From UBA7239 sp964509075 (GTDB lineage Bacteria > Pseudomonadota > Gammaproteobacteria > Pseudomonadales > UBA7239): a stretch of DNA of 64,000 nucleotides. The notes beneath the pieces are model-generated. The model worked only from the letters and a program-made list of their open reading frames with translations, had not been told where the DNA came from and made no database searches. Shown here piece after piece: positions 45,181-54,411 of this stretch (within the stretch, counting starts at the first letter, position 1; each line of letters begins with the position of its first letter). The stretch lies in the NCBI GenBank assembly GCA_964509075.1, contig CAZDWC010000009.1:1-64000 (forward strand). Reading direction: 5' to 3'. The position numbers and the translations under genes are program-made.

Positions 45181-46617
45181 ATGTTTTCAGGTTACAGCAG
45201 TGGCGACTACCAGTCGGTCGTGTTTTTTGTCGACGGCCACGTTGACCGTGAAATGATGTTTTCTGAATTCGAAGCGGTGCTGGACAACTTTGTGCCGATG
45301 CCAAGCTATGCCGGCAAGACCGTGCAGGCGGTCTGTGTCGGCGTCAACGGCCAACTGAAGATCTTGTCTGCTGTCTTCTTTCTGCTGGGCTTTGACAGTG
45401 CCGGCAATGCTGACCGCAAGTGGAATATTCCTCTGCAACAACTGGCCGATCAGGCCGATCCCGGCCCGGATCTCGGCGCCGGCCCGATCAAGCTCTGCTG
45501 CCGCAGTCAGTGTCCGGTGGAGTGGCATGTGCAGGATCTTTGGGATCCGGACATGAGCCGCCAACCCAACGATTTTGTCTTGCTGCGCGATCTGGTGCGA
45601 CGCAATCGTCTTGGCTTCAAGGAAATACCGCTTGATGTGGATGATATAGAAGAAGCGCAGGTCGCCTCCGCACCCTTGGTGAACCCTGCAGCCGGTCTGC
45701 TGCTGGCCGGGGATGCCGATATTTCTGACGCCGACAAGGCGCTGGCGCAGTCGTTGATCAGCTTCATACGCAAGAAAGTGGCTGTTGACAATCAGGAACA
45801 GCAGGAGCAAATGGAGCGTCAGCAGCAGTTGCTGCTGGCTGCGCAGAAAACACGCTTCGATGATCAGCTGAAAGAACTGGAACTGCTGCACAGCGATGAG
45901 ATCCGTGAAATGCAGGTGCATTTCGGCCAGCTGGCAGAGAGTCTTGAACAGGAGAAACTGGTTGCGGAAAATCTGCGCCGTCAGCTGCAGGAGCAACAGC
46001 AGATGACTGACAAGTTGCGCGAATCCTTTCATGATCAACTTGCACAGACCAAACAGGTGGAAAGCCACCAGATCGATCTGCTGAAGGAAAACTTCGAATC
46101 GGAAATGCAGCTCCGTATTCAGGCGATGGCTGCGGAATACCAGCAACAACTGGATGCGCGCGATGTCGAGATTGCCTACCGCAATGAGCAGCAGAACCTG
46201 CTGAGGGAAGAGGTTGCCCAACTACACGACGAACACGCCCAGCTGATCAAGGAGGCTGGCGAACAGTTTATTGCGCGCTTGCGTGACAACAAGGTTACCT
46301 TTATGGCGTATCACCTGGGTGCAGGCAATATCGCCATTGATCTTGAGAGCATAGGAATCTATCTGGAAAATCCGATGGCCTATGCCGCAGGTATCTGCAA
46401 GGTTTCAGAGGCGGACTATCGCGGTTGGCTCGCGCATTACAGCAATCCGGTATGTTGCGAACACTCTGCGGCACGCGGAGAATTGTGCGGCAAGAAATTG
46501 CGGCGGGTGGAAACACCGGCCCAGTTTGTGGCCGGTCGTTCCGATCGCTGCCCGCTGCACTGGAGTTTCAACGCCGAGTCGCGGCCCTCGGCATCCGGGC
46601 AGAAAGTGGAAGCATAG
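45181..46617 (+). CDS. Coiled-coil protein with C-terminal Cys cluster, unknown function
   Basis: A 478-aa protein. The first 180 residues form a globular acidic region (MFSGYSSGDYQSVVFFVDGHVDREMM). Residues ~205-365 are a long heptad-rich, Gln/Glu/Leu coiled coil. The last 110 residues are compact, with PVCCEHSAARGELCGKKL and SDRCPLHW suggesting a metal site. AGGGG lies 8 bases before the ATG at 45181. I recognise no family. It is divergent from trhP and convergent with prc. Confidence 0.8.
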   Translation: MFSGYSSGDYQSVVFFVDGHVDREMMFSEFEAVLDNFVPMPSYAGKTVQAVCVGVNGQLKILSAVFFLLGFDSAGNADRKWNIPLQQLADQADPGPDLGAGPIKLCCRSQCPVEWHVQDLWDPDMSRQPNDFVLLRDLVRRNRLGFKEIPLDVDDIEEAQVASAPLVNPAAGLLLAGDADISDADKALAQSLISFIRKKVAVDNQEQQEQMERQQQLLLAAQKTRFDDQLKELELLHSDEIREMQVHFGQLAESLEQEKLVAENLRRQLQEQQQMTDKLRESFHDQLAQTKQVESHQIDLLKENFESEMQLRIQAMAAEYQQQLDARDVEIAYRNEQQNLLREEVAQLHDEHAQLIKEAGEQFIARLRDNKVTFMAYHLGAGNIAIDLESIGIYLENPMAYAAGICKVSEADYRGWLAHYSNPVCCEHSAARGELCGKKLRRVETPAQFVAGRSDRCPLHWSFNAESRPSASGQKVEA

Positions 46618-46640
46618 CCCTTTTTCCCTGGGCTGTTTTA
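46616..46640. terminator. Weak terminator between convergent genes
   Basis: AGCCC pairs with GGGCT around a T-rich loop and is followed by GTTTTA. It sits in the 25-base gap between the coiled-coil gene and prc. The stem is only 5 bp. Confidence 0.35.
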
Positions 46641-46642
46641 TC

Positions 46643-48784
46643 CTAGCGCTGCGCAGCTACCTTGGCCGAGGCATCTGCAGTCGCAATGTAGTCGCGCAAA
46701 ATTCGCGCGCTTTCCATCAACAGAAAATCATCCTGCGGATTCTTGGCTTCACGCTTTTTCAGCAAGCCGTCTTCCAGTTCCTGCATGTTCTTGTAGGGCG
46801 GCTGGCCTTTGGCTTTCTGCACAGTATTGTTGATTGCCAGAATGCGCGCATCATCCTCTTTTTTCATGGCTTCACGCTTGCTGCGGTTCAACGGCAGCGT
46901 TTTACGGTTGCGCTGCTCTTCCAGCATCTTGCCTTGCTCCAGCAGGAAGCTGTACTCGGGATTGTTCTTCATGCGCGTTGCGTGATTTTTCTCCAGTGCC
47001 GGGATGGCTTGTGCGAGACTCGGATGCTGGTAATGCGGTGCGGGCTGGATCTGATCCCATGGCAAGGCGTGTTCCAGTGCCGATTCACCAACTTCATCGT
47101 AGGGCAAAAGTGCCGGGTAGTGAATGTCTGGCACCACGCCACGGTGCTGGGTGCTGTCACCGGAGACGCGATAAAATTTGGCTTCTGTAATTTTCAGCTT
47201 ACCTTGATACAGTGGAACCAGCGTTTGCACAGTGCCTTTGCCGAAAGTCTGTTCGCCGACAATCAAGCCACGCTGGTAATCCTGGATGGCGCCGGCAAAG
47301 ATTTCCGATGCCGATGCACTGAGGTGATTGACAAGTACCAGCAGCGGACCTTTGTAGTAAGCGCTTTCTACAGCGCGATTGCGACGATCGACACGATTTG
47401 CAGCGTTGAGTATTTGCACCACCGGCCCTTGGTCAATGAAGAGATTGGTGAGCTGGGTGGCTTCCAGCAACGAGCCACCGCCGTTGTCGCGCAGATCGAT
47501 AACAATACCGTCAACTTTTGCTGCCTGTAGTTCATCAATCAGCCGACGCACATCGCGCGTGGTGCTTTTGGTGTCGGGATCATTGCGGCGCAGTGCCTCG
47601 AAATCCAGATAAAAGTTGGGCACGGTGACGACACCTATGCGAGAGACATGGCCATCTTTGTCGCCTGGAAGTTCGATGATGTTTTTACTCGCTGCCTGAT
47701 CTTCAAGTTTGACTTTTTCACGTTTGATGGGAATCGTGCGGATCTGCTCGTCACCGCGTTTGACTTGCAGACGTACCCAGGAATCAGCCTTGCCACGAAT
47801 GAGATCAACCACTTCATCCAAGCGCCAGCCGATAACATCCGTCCAGTCTTCGCCAGTTTCACCCTGCGTGATGGCGATGATATGGTCGCCTGGTTTCAGT
47901 TCGCCCTGTTTGTCTGCAGGCCCGGCAGGTACCAGTCGTGTCACCTTGGTGTATTCGTCATCCTTCTCGAGCACGGCACCGATACCCTCGAGTGACAGCG
48001 ACATGCTGATATCGAAATTCTCGGCGGTTTTCGGCGACATGAAATTGGTGTGAGGATCATACATTTCAGTGTAGGCATTTATGAATACTTCGAAGTTGTC
48101 CATGGCGGTTTGTTTCTTCAGTCGCTCCAGTTGGCTCTGGAAACGGCGTGTCAATGTGGTGCTGATGTTGTCGACAGGTTTGTCCGCCAGTTGCAGGCTG
48201 AGAACGGCGTTTTTGAGATAGCCGCTCCAAAGCTGGTCTGCTGCCTGCGCATCGGCAGGCCATGGGCTTTTCTTGCGATCGACTTCAACCACATCGCTGC
48301 CACTGAAATCAGTTTGTTTTGACAAGGTGTCGATGTGATCAAGTATCCATTGCAGGCGTGCGGAGTAACGCTCGTAATAACGCTGGTAGATGCTGCGTGC
48401 GCTGCTCAGTTGGCCAACCGACAGTTCATCATCCAGCAGGTTGCGGTAGCGATTGAACTCGTCAATATCGGCTTGCAGGAAAATCTGCCGGTTGGGGTCG
48501 AGCATTTCCAGATAGTTGTCCAGCAATTCTGCAGACAGTGCATCGTCCAGTTTCTGCTTGCGGAAATGTTTTTCCTGCATGATGGCAACCACATCACGGG
48601 TTAACTGCAGCTGGGTATTGTCCTGAGGCCAGACCGGCGCGGTTGCCGGTGTCGGCACGGCCAGCGCCAGGACACTCCACAGTGAGAGTGTTACTGCACA
48701 AACCGGCTGAAACCAGCGGCGTCCGCTCATGGAGGCGTTGCCGGAGCGGTTGGCGGAACGGGAGCCTGAGAAACAATGCTTCAT
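46643..48784 (-). CDS. prc: Carboxy-terminal processing protease Prc (Tsp)
   Basis: A 713-aa S41 periplasmic protease. A signal sequence lies within the first 48 residues (VCAVTLSLWSVLALA). A helical N-terminal region, a PDZ domain and the catalytic core with Ser in HLSASASEIFAGA and Lys in EQTFGKGTVQTL follow; the C-terminal DUF3340 is present. It degrades or trims periplasmic proteins and cell-wall hydrolases. A downstream ATG at 48730 would give a more usual signal length. Confidence 0.95.
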   Translation of the reverse strand: MKHCFSGSRSANRSGNASMSGRRWFQPVCAVTLSLWSVLALAVPTPATAPVWPQDNTQLQLTRDVVAIMQEKHFRKQKLDDALSAELLDNYLEMLDPNRQIFLQADIDEFNRYRNLLDDELSVGQLSSARSIYQRYYERYSARLQWILDHIDTLSKQTDFSGSDVVEVDRKKSPWPADAQAADQLWSGYLKNAVLSLQLADKPVDNISTTLTRRFQSQLERLKKQTAMDNFEVFINAYTEMYDPHTNFMSPKTAENFDISMSLSLEGIGAVLEKDDEYTKVTRLVPAGPADKQGELKPGDHIIAITQGETGEDWTDVIGWRLDEVVDLIRGKADSWVRLQVKRGDEQIRTIPIKREKVKLEDQAASKNIIELPGDKDGHVSRIGVVTVPNFYLDFEALRRNDPDTKSTTRDVRRLIDELQAAKVDGIVIDLRDNGGGSLLEATQLTNLFIDQGPVVQILNAANRVDRRNRAVESAYYKGPLLVLVNHLSASASEIFAGAIQDYQRGLIVGEQTFGKGTVQTLVPLYQGKLKITEAKFYRVSGDSTQHRGVVPDIHYPALLPYDEVGESALEHALPWDQIQPAPHYQHPSLAQAIPALEKNHATRMKNNPEYSFLLEQGKMLEEQRNRKTLPLNRSKREAMKKEDDARILAINNTVQKAKGQPPYKNMQELEDGLLKKREAKNPQDDFLLMESARILRDYIATADASAKVAAQR

Positions 48785-48988
48785 GAAAAATCCGTAGCTG
48801 TAGGTTCGGGTGTAAAGGTCGGCATTCTATGCAATTTGCTGAAGGATAGGCAGCTCGTGTTCTGCTTCCTATATTGGGGCTCCCGGCAATCGCGCAAGGG
48901 GAGCAGTTGTGCTATGGTCGCGGCCGCCCGCTGGCGGGCGTTTTCCGATTTGTCGATGTTGACCGCTGTGCCGGTAATGAAGTGTGCC

Positions 48989-50755
48989 ATGTCCCGATTC
49001 CAGACCCTGTCTGTTGTAGTTTTCAGTGTGTTGCTGGCGCTGGCCAGCTGGTACGTCTATCTCTCTCCGCGCGCCGTGGCTGCCGAGTGGCAAGGGCCAC
49101 TCAAGAGCGCGTCGTTTGCGCCGTTTCGTGATGGACAATCGCCACTCAAGGAAGTTTTTCCCACGGCGCAACAAATAGAAGACGATCTGTTGCGACTCAA
49201 GGGTATTTTCAGCGGCATTCGTACCTATACGGCACTGGATGGCATGGAAGTAGTGCCGTCACTGGCCGACAAGCACGGCTTCCGCTTGACGCACAGTGCC
49301 TGGCTGGGCCGTGAGGCGGCACGCAACAACCGTGAAGTGGAGGCGCTGATCCATACCGCCAACCAGTATCCGCAAGCCGTCACGCGTGTGATTGTCGGCA
49401 ATGAAGTGCTGCTGCGTCAGGACCTCAAGCCCGAGGAGTTGATCGCCTATATCGACCGTGTGCGCGGCGCTATCAAGCAACCGGTGTCCTACGCCGATGT
49501 CTGGGCGTTCTGGCTCAAATATCCGCAAGTGGCGGAACATGTTGACTACCTCACCATCCATATCCTGCCGTATTGGGAAGATGAGCCGGTTTCTGTTGAG
49601 GATGCCGAACAGCACCTGTTGGATATCGTCGAACGCATCAAACAGCGTTTTCCGGGCAAACCCATCCTGATCGGCGAGACCGGCTGGCCAACCGAAGGGC
49701 GCAGTCGCGGCCCGGCGGCGGCCAATCTGCTGACGGCGGCAGAGTATGTGCGCCGGGTGCCGGCCCTGGCGGCTGAGCACGGTTTTGACTACAACATCGT
49801 CGAAGCCTATGACCAGCCGTGGAAGGCGCAACTGGAGGGCACCGTCGGTGCACGTTGGGGGCTGTTCGATGCCGATCGCCAGCTGAAATTTGCTTTGACC
49901 GGCCCCGTGCTGCCCATCGACTACGCCTGGCCGCGTGCGCTGGCGTCTGTAACAGCAGGTTTGCTGATTGCTGTTTTGCTGCTGAGCGTCGCCAATATCA
50001 CTGTGCGCAGTGGCTTGTTGCTGGCTGTGTGGAGCCAGTTGTTCGGGGCCGCGCTGGTACAAAGCGTTTACATGGCCTTGCGTCTGGCAGTGGCGCCATC
50101 GTCTTTCACCTGGGCGCAACAGCACCTGTTGTTTTCAGCAGCGGATCACGGTCTGCTGTCGCAGGCTTCCGTAGCCTGGTGGTACAAACTGCTGCTGCAA
50201 CAACTGGTGGAGCCGCTGGCCCACGGCTGGGCGTGGTTGCTTGCCGGTTTTGCGCTGGTTTTTGCCCTGTCATTGCTGTTGTGGTTGCGAGGATTGTTGC
50301 AGGGCAGGGCAAGCGAGTTGGCGGCAACTGTCGCGTGCCGCGGTTTTGGTTTGTATGCACTGGCTGCCGTGATTTTTGCGGCGATATTCGCCACCTCCGG
50401 CCGCTACATGGATATGCCCGTGCCGCATTATGGTTTGCCGCTGTTGGCCGCTTTGGCGTTAGTGCTGTTGCAGCGTGATTTGCCTGCCATGCCATCACAC
50501 GCGTTCGCCGTGTTTTCGCGCTGTGGTTTTTTCAATCGCCACGCGCTGCTGATACTGGCAGTTACCGCGCTGGCATGTGTGTGGGGCGAAGTCGGCGCCA
50601 TGCTGGGCGGTGCGGATTTCATCGCTGCACATCCGGATCTGGCGCAACAGATTCCGGTCATCGCACTTTCGCTGCTAGCGAATCATGAATTGCTGTTGTG
50701 GTGTGCGATGTGTGTTGCCTTGGCGTTGCCGTTTCGCTTGCTCAAGCCAAGGTAA
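48989..50755 (+). CDS. GH17-family glucanase/transglucosylase-like membrane protein
   Basis: About 588 aa. An N-terminal membrane anchor (LSVVVFSVLLALASWYVYL) precedes a GH17 domain: proton donor Glu in VIVGNEVLLRQ and nucleophile Glu in IGETGWPTEGRS. The C-terminal half has about eight TM helices. Similar bacterial GH17 proteins act on beta-1,3-glucans, possibly in cyclic glucan or exopolysaccharide synthesis. Starts at 48914, 48956 or 48977 are also possible; 48989 is chosen for GAAGTG upstream. Confidence 0.82.
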   Translation: MSRFQTLSVVVFSVLLALASWYVYLSPRAVAAEWQGPLKSASFAPFRDGQSPLKEVFPTAQQIEDDLLRLKGIFSGIRTYTALDGMEVVPSLADKHGFRLTHSAWLGREAARNNREVEALIHTANQYPQAVTRVIVGNEVLLRQDLKPEELIAYIDRVRGAIKQPVSYADVWAFWLKYPQVAEHVDYLTIHILPYWEDEPVSVEDAEQHLLDIVERIKQRFPGKPILIGETGWPTEGRSRGPAAANLLTAAEYVRRVPALAAEHGFDYNIVEAYDQPWKAQLEGTVGARWGLFDADRQLKFALTGPVLPIDYAWPRALASVTAGLLIAVLLLSVANITVRSGLLLAVWSQLFGAALVQSVYMALRLAVAPSSFTWAQQHLLFSAADHGLLSQASVAWWYKLLLQQLVEPLAHGWAWLLAGFALVFALSLLLWLRGLLQGRASELAATVACRGFGLYALAAVIFAAIFATSGRYMDMPVPHYGLPLLAALALVLLQRDLPAMPSHAFAVFSRCGFFNRHALLILAVTALACVWGEVGAMLGGADFIAAHPDLAQQIPVIALSLLANHELLLWCAMCVALALPFRLLKPR

Positions 50756-50820
50756 TGGTGTAGTTCACGCTGTGTTCATTGCGCTCTGCGCGAACTTCAG
50801 CTGCAGACCCTCTGGACATC

Positions 50821-50854
50821 GTTTAATTGGTAAAGCAAACTTGACCAATTAAAC
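50821..50854. promoter_or_regulatory. 11-bp inverted-repeat operator candidate
   Basis: GTTTAATTGGT (50821-50831) and ACCAATTAAAC (50844-50854) are perfect inverted copies 12 bases apart, ending 17 bases before the GMC oxidoreductase start. The position favours a repressor operator. It differs from the TATAC-N4-GTATA sites. Confidence 0.65.
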
Positions 50855-50871
50855 ATGCCCGAGGCACTGTC

Positions 50872-52473
50872 ATGGCCAATACTGCCGAAAACTCCTTTGA
50901 TTACATCGTCGTTGGCGGCGGCTCTGCCGGTTGCCTGGTCGCCGCACGGCTGCTCTCAGCCAATGCTGGCACCGTGGCCTTGATTGAGGGCGGTGACCGC
51001 GCCGAGGCCAACCCGGAAACTCTGAGTGCCGACGGCTTCAAATACGCCTTTGCCAATGACAAGGTGATGCTGGATCGCCTTACGGTGCCGGCGCCGGAAT
51101 GTCGTGATCGCACACTGTATGCGGGTTCCGGCCGAGTGATCGGCGGCAGCGGTGCGGTAAACGGCATGGTGTACACGCGCGGAGACAAGCGTGACTTCGA
51201 TCAATGGCCTGCCGGTTGGCAGTGGGCTGATATCGAACCCGCGTTCGAGGCACTGGAAAAAGGCCTGCGCATTCGTCATCGCGAAGGTACCGCGTTCACG
51301 GAAAAAGCCCTGGTGGCCGCGGAGGCCGTGGGTTTCACGCGCAAACACGGCATGAATGATGGTGAGTTGTGCGGCTTCATGGGCTACAACGACATGAATT
51401 ACGAGAACCAGGAGCGCCGTAATACCTATACCGCATTCTTGCGTGATGTGATGAATTCGCCGGCATTCACCCTGCACACGAAAACTCTCGCGCACAGGAT
51501 TCTGTTTGAAGCAGATCGCGCGGTTGGTGTGGAAGTGGAGATCAAAGGTAAAAAACAGATTCTCAACGCCCGCAAGGAAGTGATTTTGTGCGCCGGCGCA
51601 CTGGAAACTCCTAAGTTGTTGATGCTTTCAGGAGTTGGCCCGGCTGATCATCTGCAAGCGCTGGGCATTCCTGTGGTGAAAGATGTGCCGTCAATCGGCA
51701 GCAATTTGCATGATCACCCGAATGTGGCGATGTTTTACCAGGGTCGCAAGCCGGTGGATTTTGGTTATCCGCAAGTCTATGGCTTTCAGCGTTTCAATGC
51801 GGATTTGCCTTTGCCGACAGGGCAGGCGGATACCTGTCTGGCATGGATGAGTGCGCCGGTGACCATGCAGCAATCCATGCGGCGCATGGGCCCGGCAAAT
51901 ATGTTGAAGGGCAAAAAGTTTTTCAATCCCGTTCTGCGATTTCTGGTTCGCACTGCCGTGATTATCGCTACCTCACTACCGCCTGTGAACAAGATGATTA
52001 ACAACTTGTACGGCATTGTGGTGATACTCGGCAAGCCGCTGTCGCGCGGCACACTGCGTCTTGCATCAAGAAATGTGAAAGAACCAGCGCTGATTGATCT
52101 CGCCTATTTTCGCGATCCTGCCGATATGGAAACCATGCTCAATGCCATTGATGTCGCACGCAATATAGCAGCGCACGAAGGCCTGAAAGCCTGGGGCAAC
52201 AAACCGTTGGCCGGACAATTGAATTCCAGCAAGCGTGAGGTCTGGAAAAAGTGGGTGCTGAACAACGTGATGACCACATTCCATTATTGCGGCAGTTGTT
52301 CAATGGGCGAGGAATCCGACAAGCCTGTGGATACCCAACTCAGGCTCAAAGGTTTCAAAGGGCTTCGCGTGGCGGATGCCTCTGTTATTCCTGTCATCCC
52401 GGTATCGGCACTCAATGCACCGTCGATGATGATCGGCTATCGCGCTGCAGATTTCATTCTTGCAGATCGTTGA
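50872..52473 (+). CDS. GMC-family FAD-dependent oxidoreductase
   Basis: A 533-aa protein. The FAD motif VVGGGSAGC lies at 13-21; GSGRVIGGSGAVNGMVYTRG is the GMC signature region; CAGALETPKLLMLSGVG is the second signature. The C-terminal active site has HYCGSCSMG and NAPSMMIGYRAAD. Family members oxidise primary or secondary alcohols such as choline or long-chain and terpenoid alcohols. It differs from the second GMC gene at 58106. Confidence 0.92.
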   Translation: MANTAENSFDYIVVGGGSAGCLVAARLLSANAGTVALIEGGDRAEANPETLSADGFKYAFANDKVMLDRLTVPAPECRDRTLYAGSGRVIGGSGAVNGMVYTRGDKRDFDQWPAGWQWADIEPAFEALEKGLRIRHREGTAFTEKALVAAEAVGFTRKHGMNDGELCGFMGYNDMNYENQERRNTYTAFLRDVMNSPAFTLHTKTLAHRILFEADRAVGVEVEIKGKKQILNARKEVILCAGALETPKLLMLSGVGPADHLQALGIPVVKDVPSIGSNLHDHPNVAMFYQGRKPVDFGYPQVYGFQRFNADLPLPTGQADTCLAWMSAPVTMQQSMRRMGPANMLKGKKFFNPVLRFLVRTAVIIATSLPPVNKMINNLYGIVVILGKPLSRGTLRLASRNVKEPALIDLAYFRDPADMETMLNAIDVARNIAAHEGLKAWGNKPLAGQLNSSKREVWKKWVLNNVMTTFHYCGSCSMGEESDKPVDTQLRLKGFKGLRVADASVIPVIPVSALNAPSMMIGYRAADFILADR

Positions 52474-52521
52474 TGCATAGGCATGGCAAGGCGTTGATTG
52501 CTTTCTGGCAGCGGGCATGAT

Positions 52522-53901
52522 TTATCGGGCTGATGCTTGTACCTTCCAATCCAGTCGTACGTCTTCCAGCTCGCGCAAGGCCGGCCCCAGCACATGCAGA
52601 TGGCGTTTGCAGCTGCGGTAAAAATAATTCACCAGTGCAGAGATGCTCATTGTTTCGTTGTTGAGGATTCTGTTCTCCAGTTGCTGCTGGCCATCGAGCC
52701 AGCTGTGGGGCGTGTTGCCAAGCAGGGTCGCGAGTTCTTGTGAGTTCGCCTGTTGAATCATCGTGCCGATCGCATCTGCCCGTTCCAGGTATTGTGCAGT
52801 ACGGCGGGCGATATCCAATTCGTATTGTCGTGTGGTATGTGCTTCGTGGTGCAATGCATTCAGATGTGTGTGCAAGGCGCGCTGTGCGGCACTGAAGGGT
52901 GTGGCATGGGCATCCGGCACAACGGGTAAATCAGGTTCTTGCAGTGCAATGTTTTCGATGCGTGCAATGCCTTCTATTGCGACTAGTGAATACAGGTAGT
53001 ACCAGCCCAGGTATTGTGGCAGGTTGACATGTGGCGGCGGGTTGGCACACAGCGCTGCAATGGGCAGGGGTGTCATCAACGCGAATCGTATCGTGTGATA
53101 ATCGAGCGCATAGTAGTCAATGGTCTCGCCACTTTTTTGCTCGTAGCGTTGATAGGCGCGCGGTAAGTCGATTAGAGGTTCCGAAAGGTTGCGTGTGCGC
53201 AGCCCGGCCAGGTCGGCCATCGGGTCGCCGAGCATGCTGAGTTCAAAATCCAGTAGTGCACTCAAGTGTTTGTCGTGATAGATAAATTGTCCGGAATCGA
53301 CCTGCAAGAAAACATTTTTTGTGCGATTGGCGGGCGCATGCGTTTTCAGCCACTGCAACGCGAATTCCAGCAGCGGTTCCGGGCGCACTTTCTGTTTGCG
53401 ATAACTGGCTTCCCAATAGGGCAAATCGGCGAGCCCGCGCTCCGCCGTTGTGGAGGGATTGACGAGCGCAATGCCGTCGAACGCACGCGTGTCTATTTTG
53501 TGCATGGCTGCCAGCGCGTCGATGTACTGATCGAGAATGGCGATCTGTTCGTTGCGATTGTCGAGCAGGGAAAGATTGGCTTGTCCGGCTTTGCGTTCCA
53601 TCACAATGCCTTCCAGGCCGGTTTCCGCAGGGCACAATCCGTAGCAATGCGGCACGGGAATGCCGTGCTGTTCCAGTACCTGCATCACCTGCATTTCCAT
53701 CAACAGGCGTTTGCTGCTTTTGCCGAGGCCGGGGCGGTGGCCGCGAAAATACATCGGCAGTTTTTCGCCATCTTTTTCCAATGTGAAATACCAGGCACTG
53801 CGCCAGCGCTCCTGACTTTTCACATCGGATACATGACCGCCGATATGTTGTTCAATCCATTGCGCGGCAGTGTGAAATTCGTGGTCGACAGGTATATTCA
53901 T
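52522..53901 (-). CDS. APH-like phosphotransferase-family protein
   Basis: A 459-aa protein with an aminoglycoside phosphotransferase/choline kinase-like fold. The catalytic loop reads QVDSGQFIYHD followed by LLDFELSMLGDP. The usual His-Gly-Asp is replaced by Gln-Val-Asp, and the usual Asn by Gln, so kinase activity is uncertain. Similar proteins accompany acyl-CoA dehydrogenases in lipid catabolism. The C-terminal 130 residues are helical and unassigned. Confidence 0.75.
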   Translation of the reverse strand: MNIPVDHEFHTAAQWIEQHIGGHVSDVKSQERWRSAWYFTLEKDGEKLPMYFRGHRPGLGKSSKRLLMEMQVMQVLEQHGIPVPHCYGLCPAETGLEGIVMERKAGQANLSLLDNRNEQIAILDQYIDALAAMHKIDTRAFDGIALVNPSTTAERGLADLPYWEASYRKQKVRPEPLLEFALQWLKTHAPANRTKNVFLQVDSGQFIYHDKHLSALLDFELSMLGDPMADLAGLRTRNLSEPLIDLPRAYQRYEQKSGETIDYYALDYHTIRFALMTPLPIAALCANPPPHVNLPQYLGWYYLYSLVAIEGIARIENIALQEPDLPVVPDAHATPFSAAQRALHTHLNALHHEAHTTRQYELDIARRTAQYLERADAIGTMIQQANSQELATLLGNTPHSWLDGQQQLENRILNNETMSISALVNYFYRSCKRHLHVLGPALRELEDVRLDWKVQASAR

Positions 53902-54035
53902 ATGGGTGCACTGTTAATCAATGATGGTTGATACTAATCGGCTTGCGCTCATTGTGCGAGCTGGAAGTCTGGTCTTCCGGTAAGATGCAAGGCTAACGCG
54001 GCGAGTGAGTCTTGTATAACAATGGGAGATGCCTG

Positions 54036-54395
54036 ATGAAACTGACAGATTGGCAACAGCTGCCACAGGAACCGGTCTCGCACAATCCGCGTATTCTCAA
54101 GCGTGTGGCGCTGGCCTTTGGCGAGCGCCCGGAGATTACGCAGATTGCGCAAGCCGTATTGCCACCCGGTGAAATTGCCAACGGCCATGCGCACCGTGAC
54201 ATGCTGGAAGTATTCATGGTGATCAGCGGCACTGGCGAAATGCTGGTCGATGGTGTCACGCATTTGTTACACAGTGGTGCCGTGATTGTCATTGATACGC
54301 ACGAGCATCACGAACTGCGCAACACCGGTGCCGAGCCACTGGTGGTGAATTATTTCGGTGTGCGCAGCCATGCCGCCTTGCATGCTGCGGTTTGA
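54036..54395 (+). CDS. Cupin-domain protein
   Basis: A 119-aa protein with a single cupin barrel. Motif 1 is NGHAHRDMLEVFMVISGTGEM and motif 2 VIDTHEHHELRNTG, giving metal-binding His and Glu. The start at 54036 has GGGAG 9 bases before the ATG. The substrate is unknown. Confidence 0.9.
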   Translation: MKLTDWQQLPQEPVSHNPRILKRVALAFGERPEITQIAQAVLPPGEIANGHAHRDMLEVFMVISGTGEMLVDGVTHLLHSGAVIVIDTHEHHELRNTGAEPLVVNYFGVRSHAALHAAV

Positions 54396-54411
54396 ATGCG
54401 AGATAAGCTGA

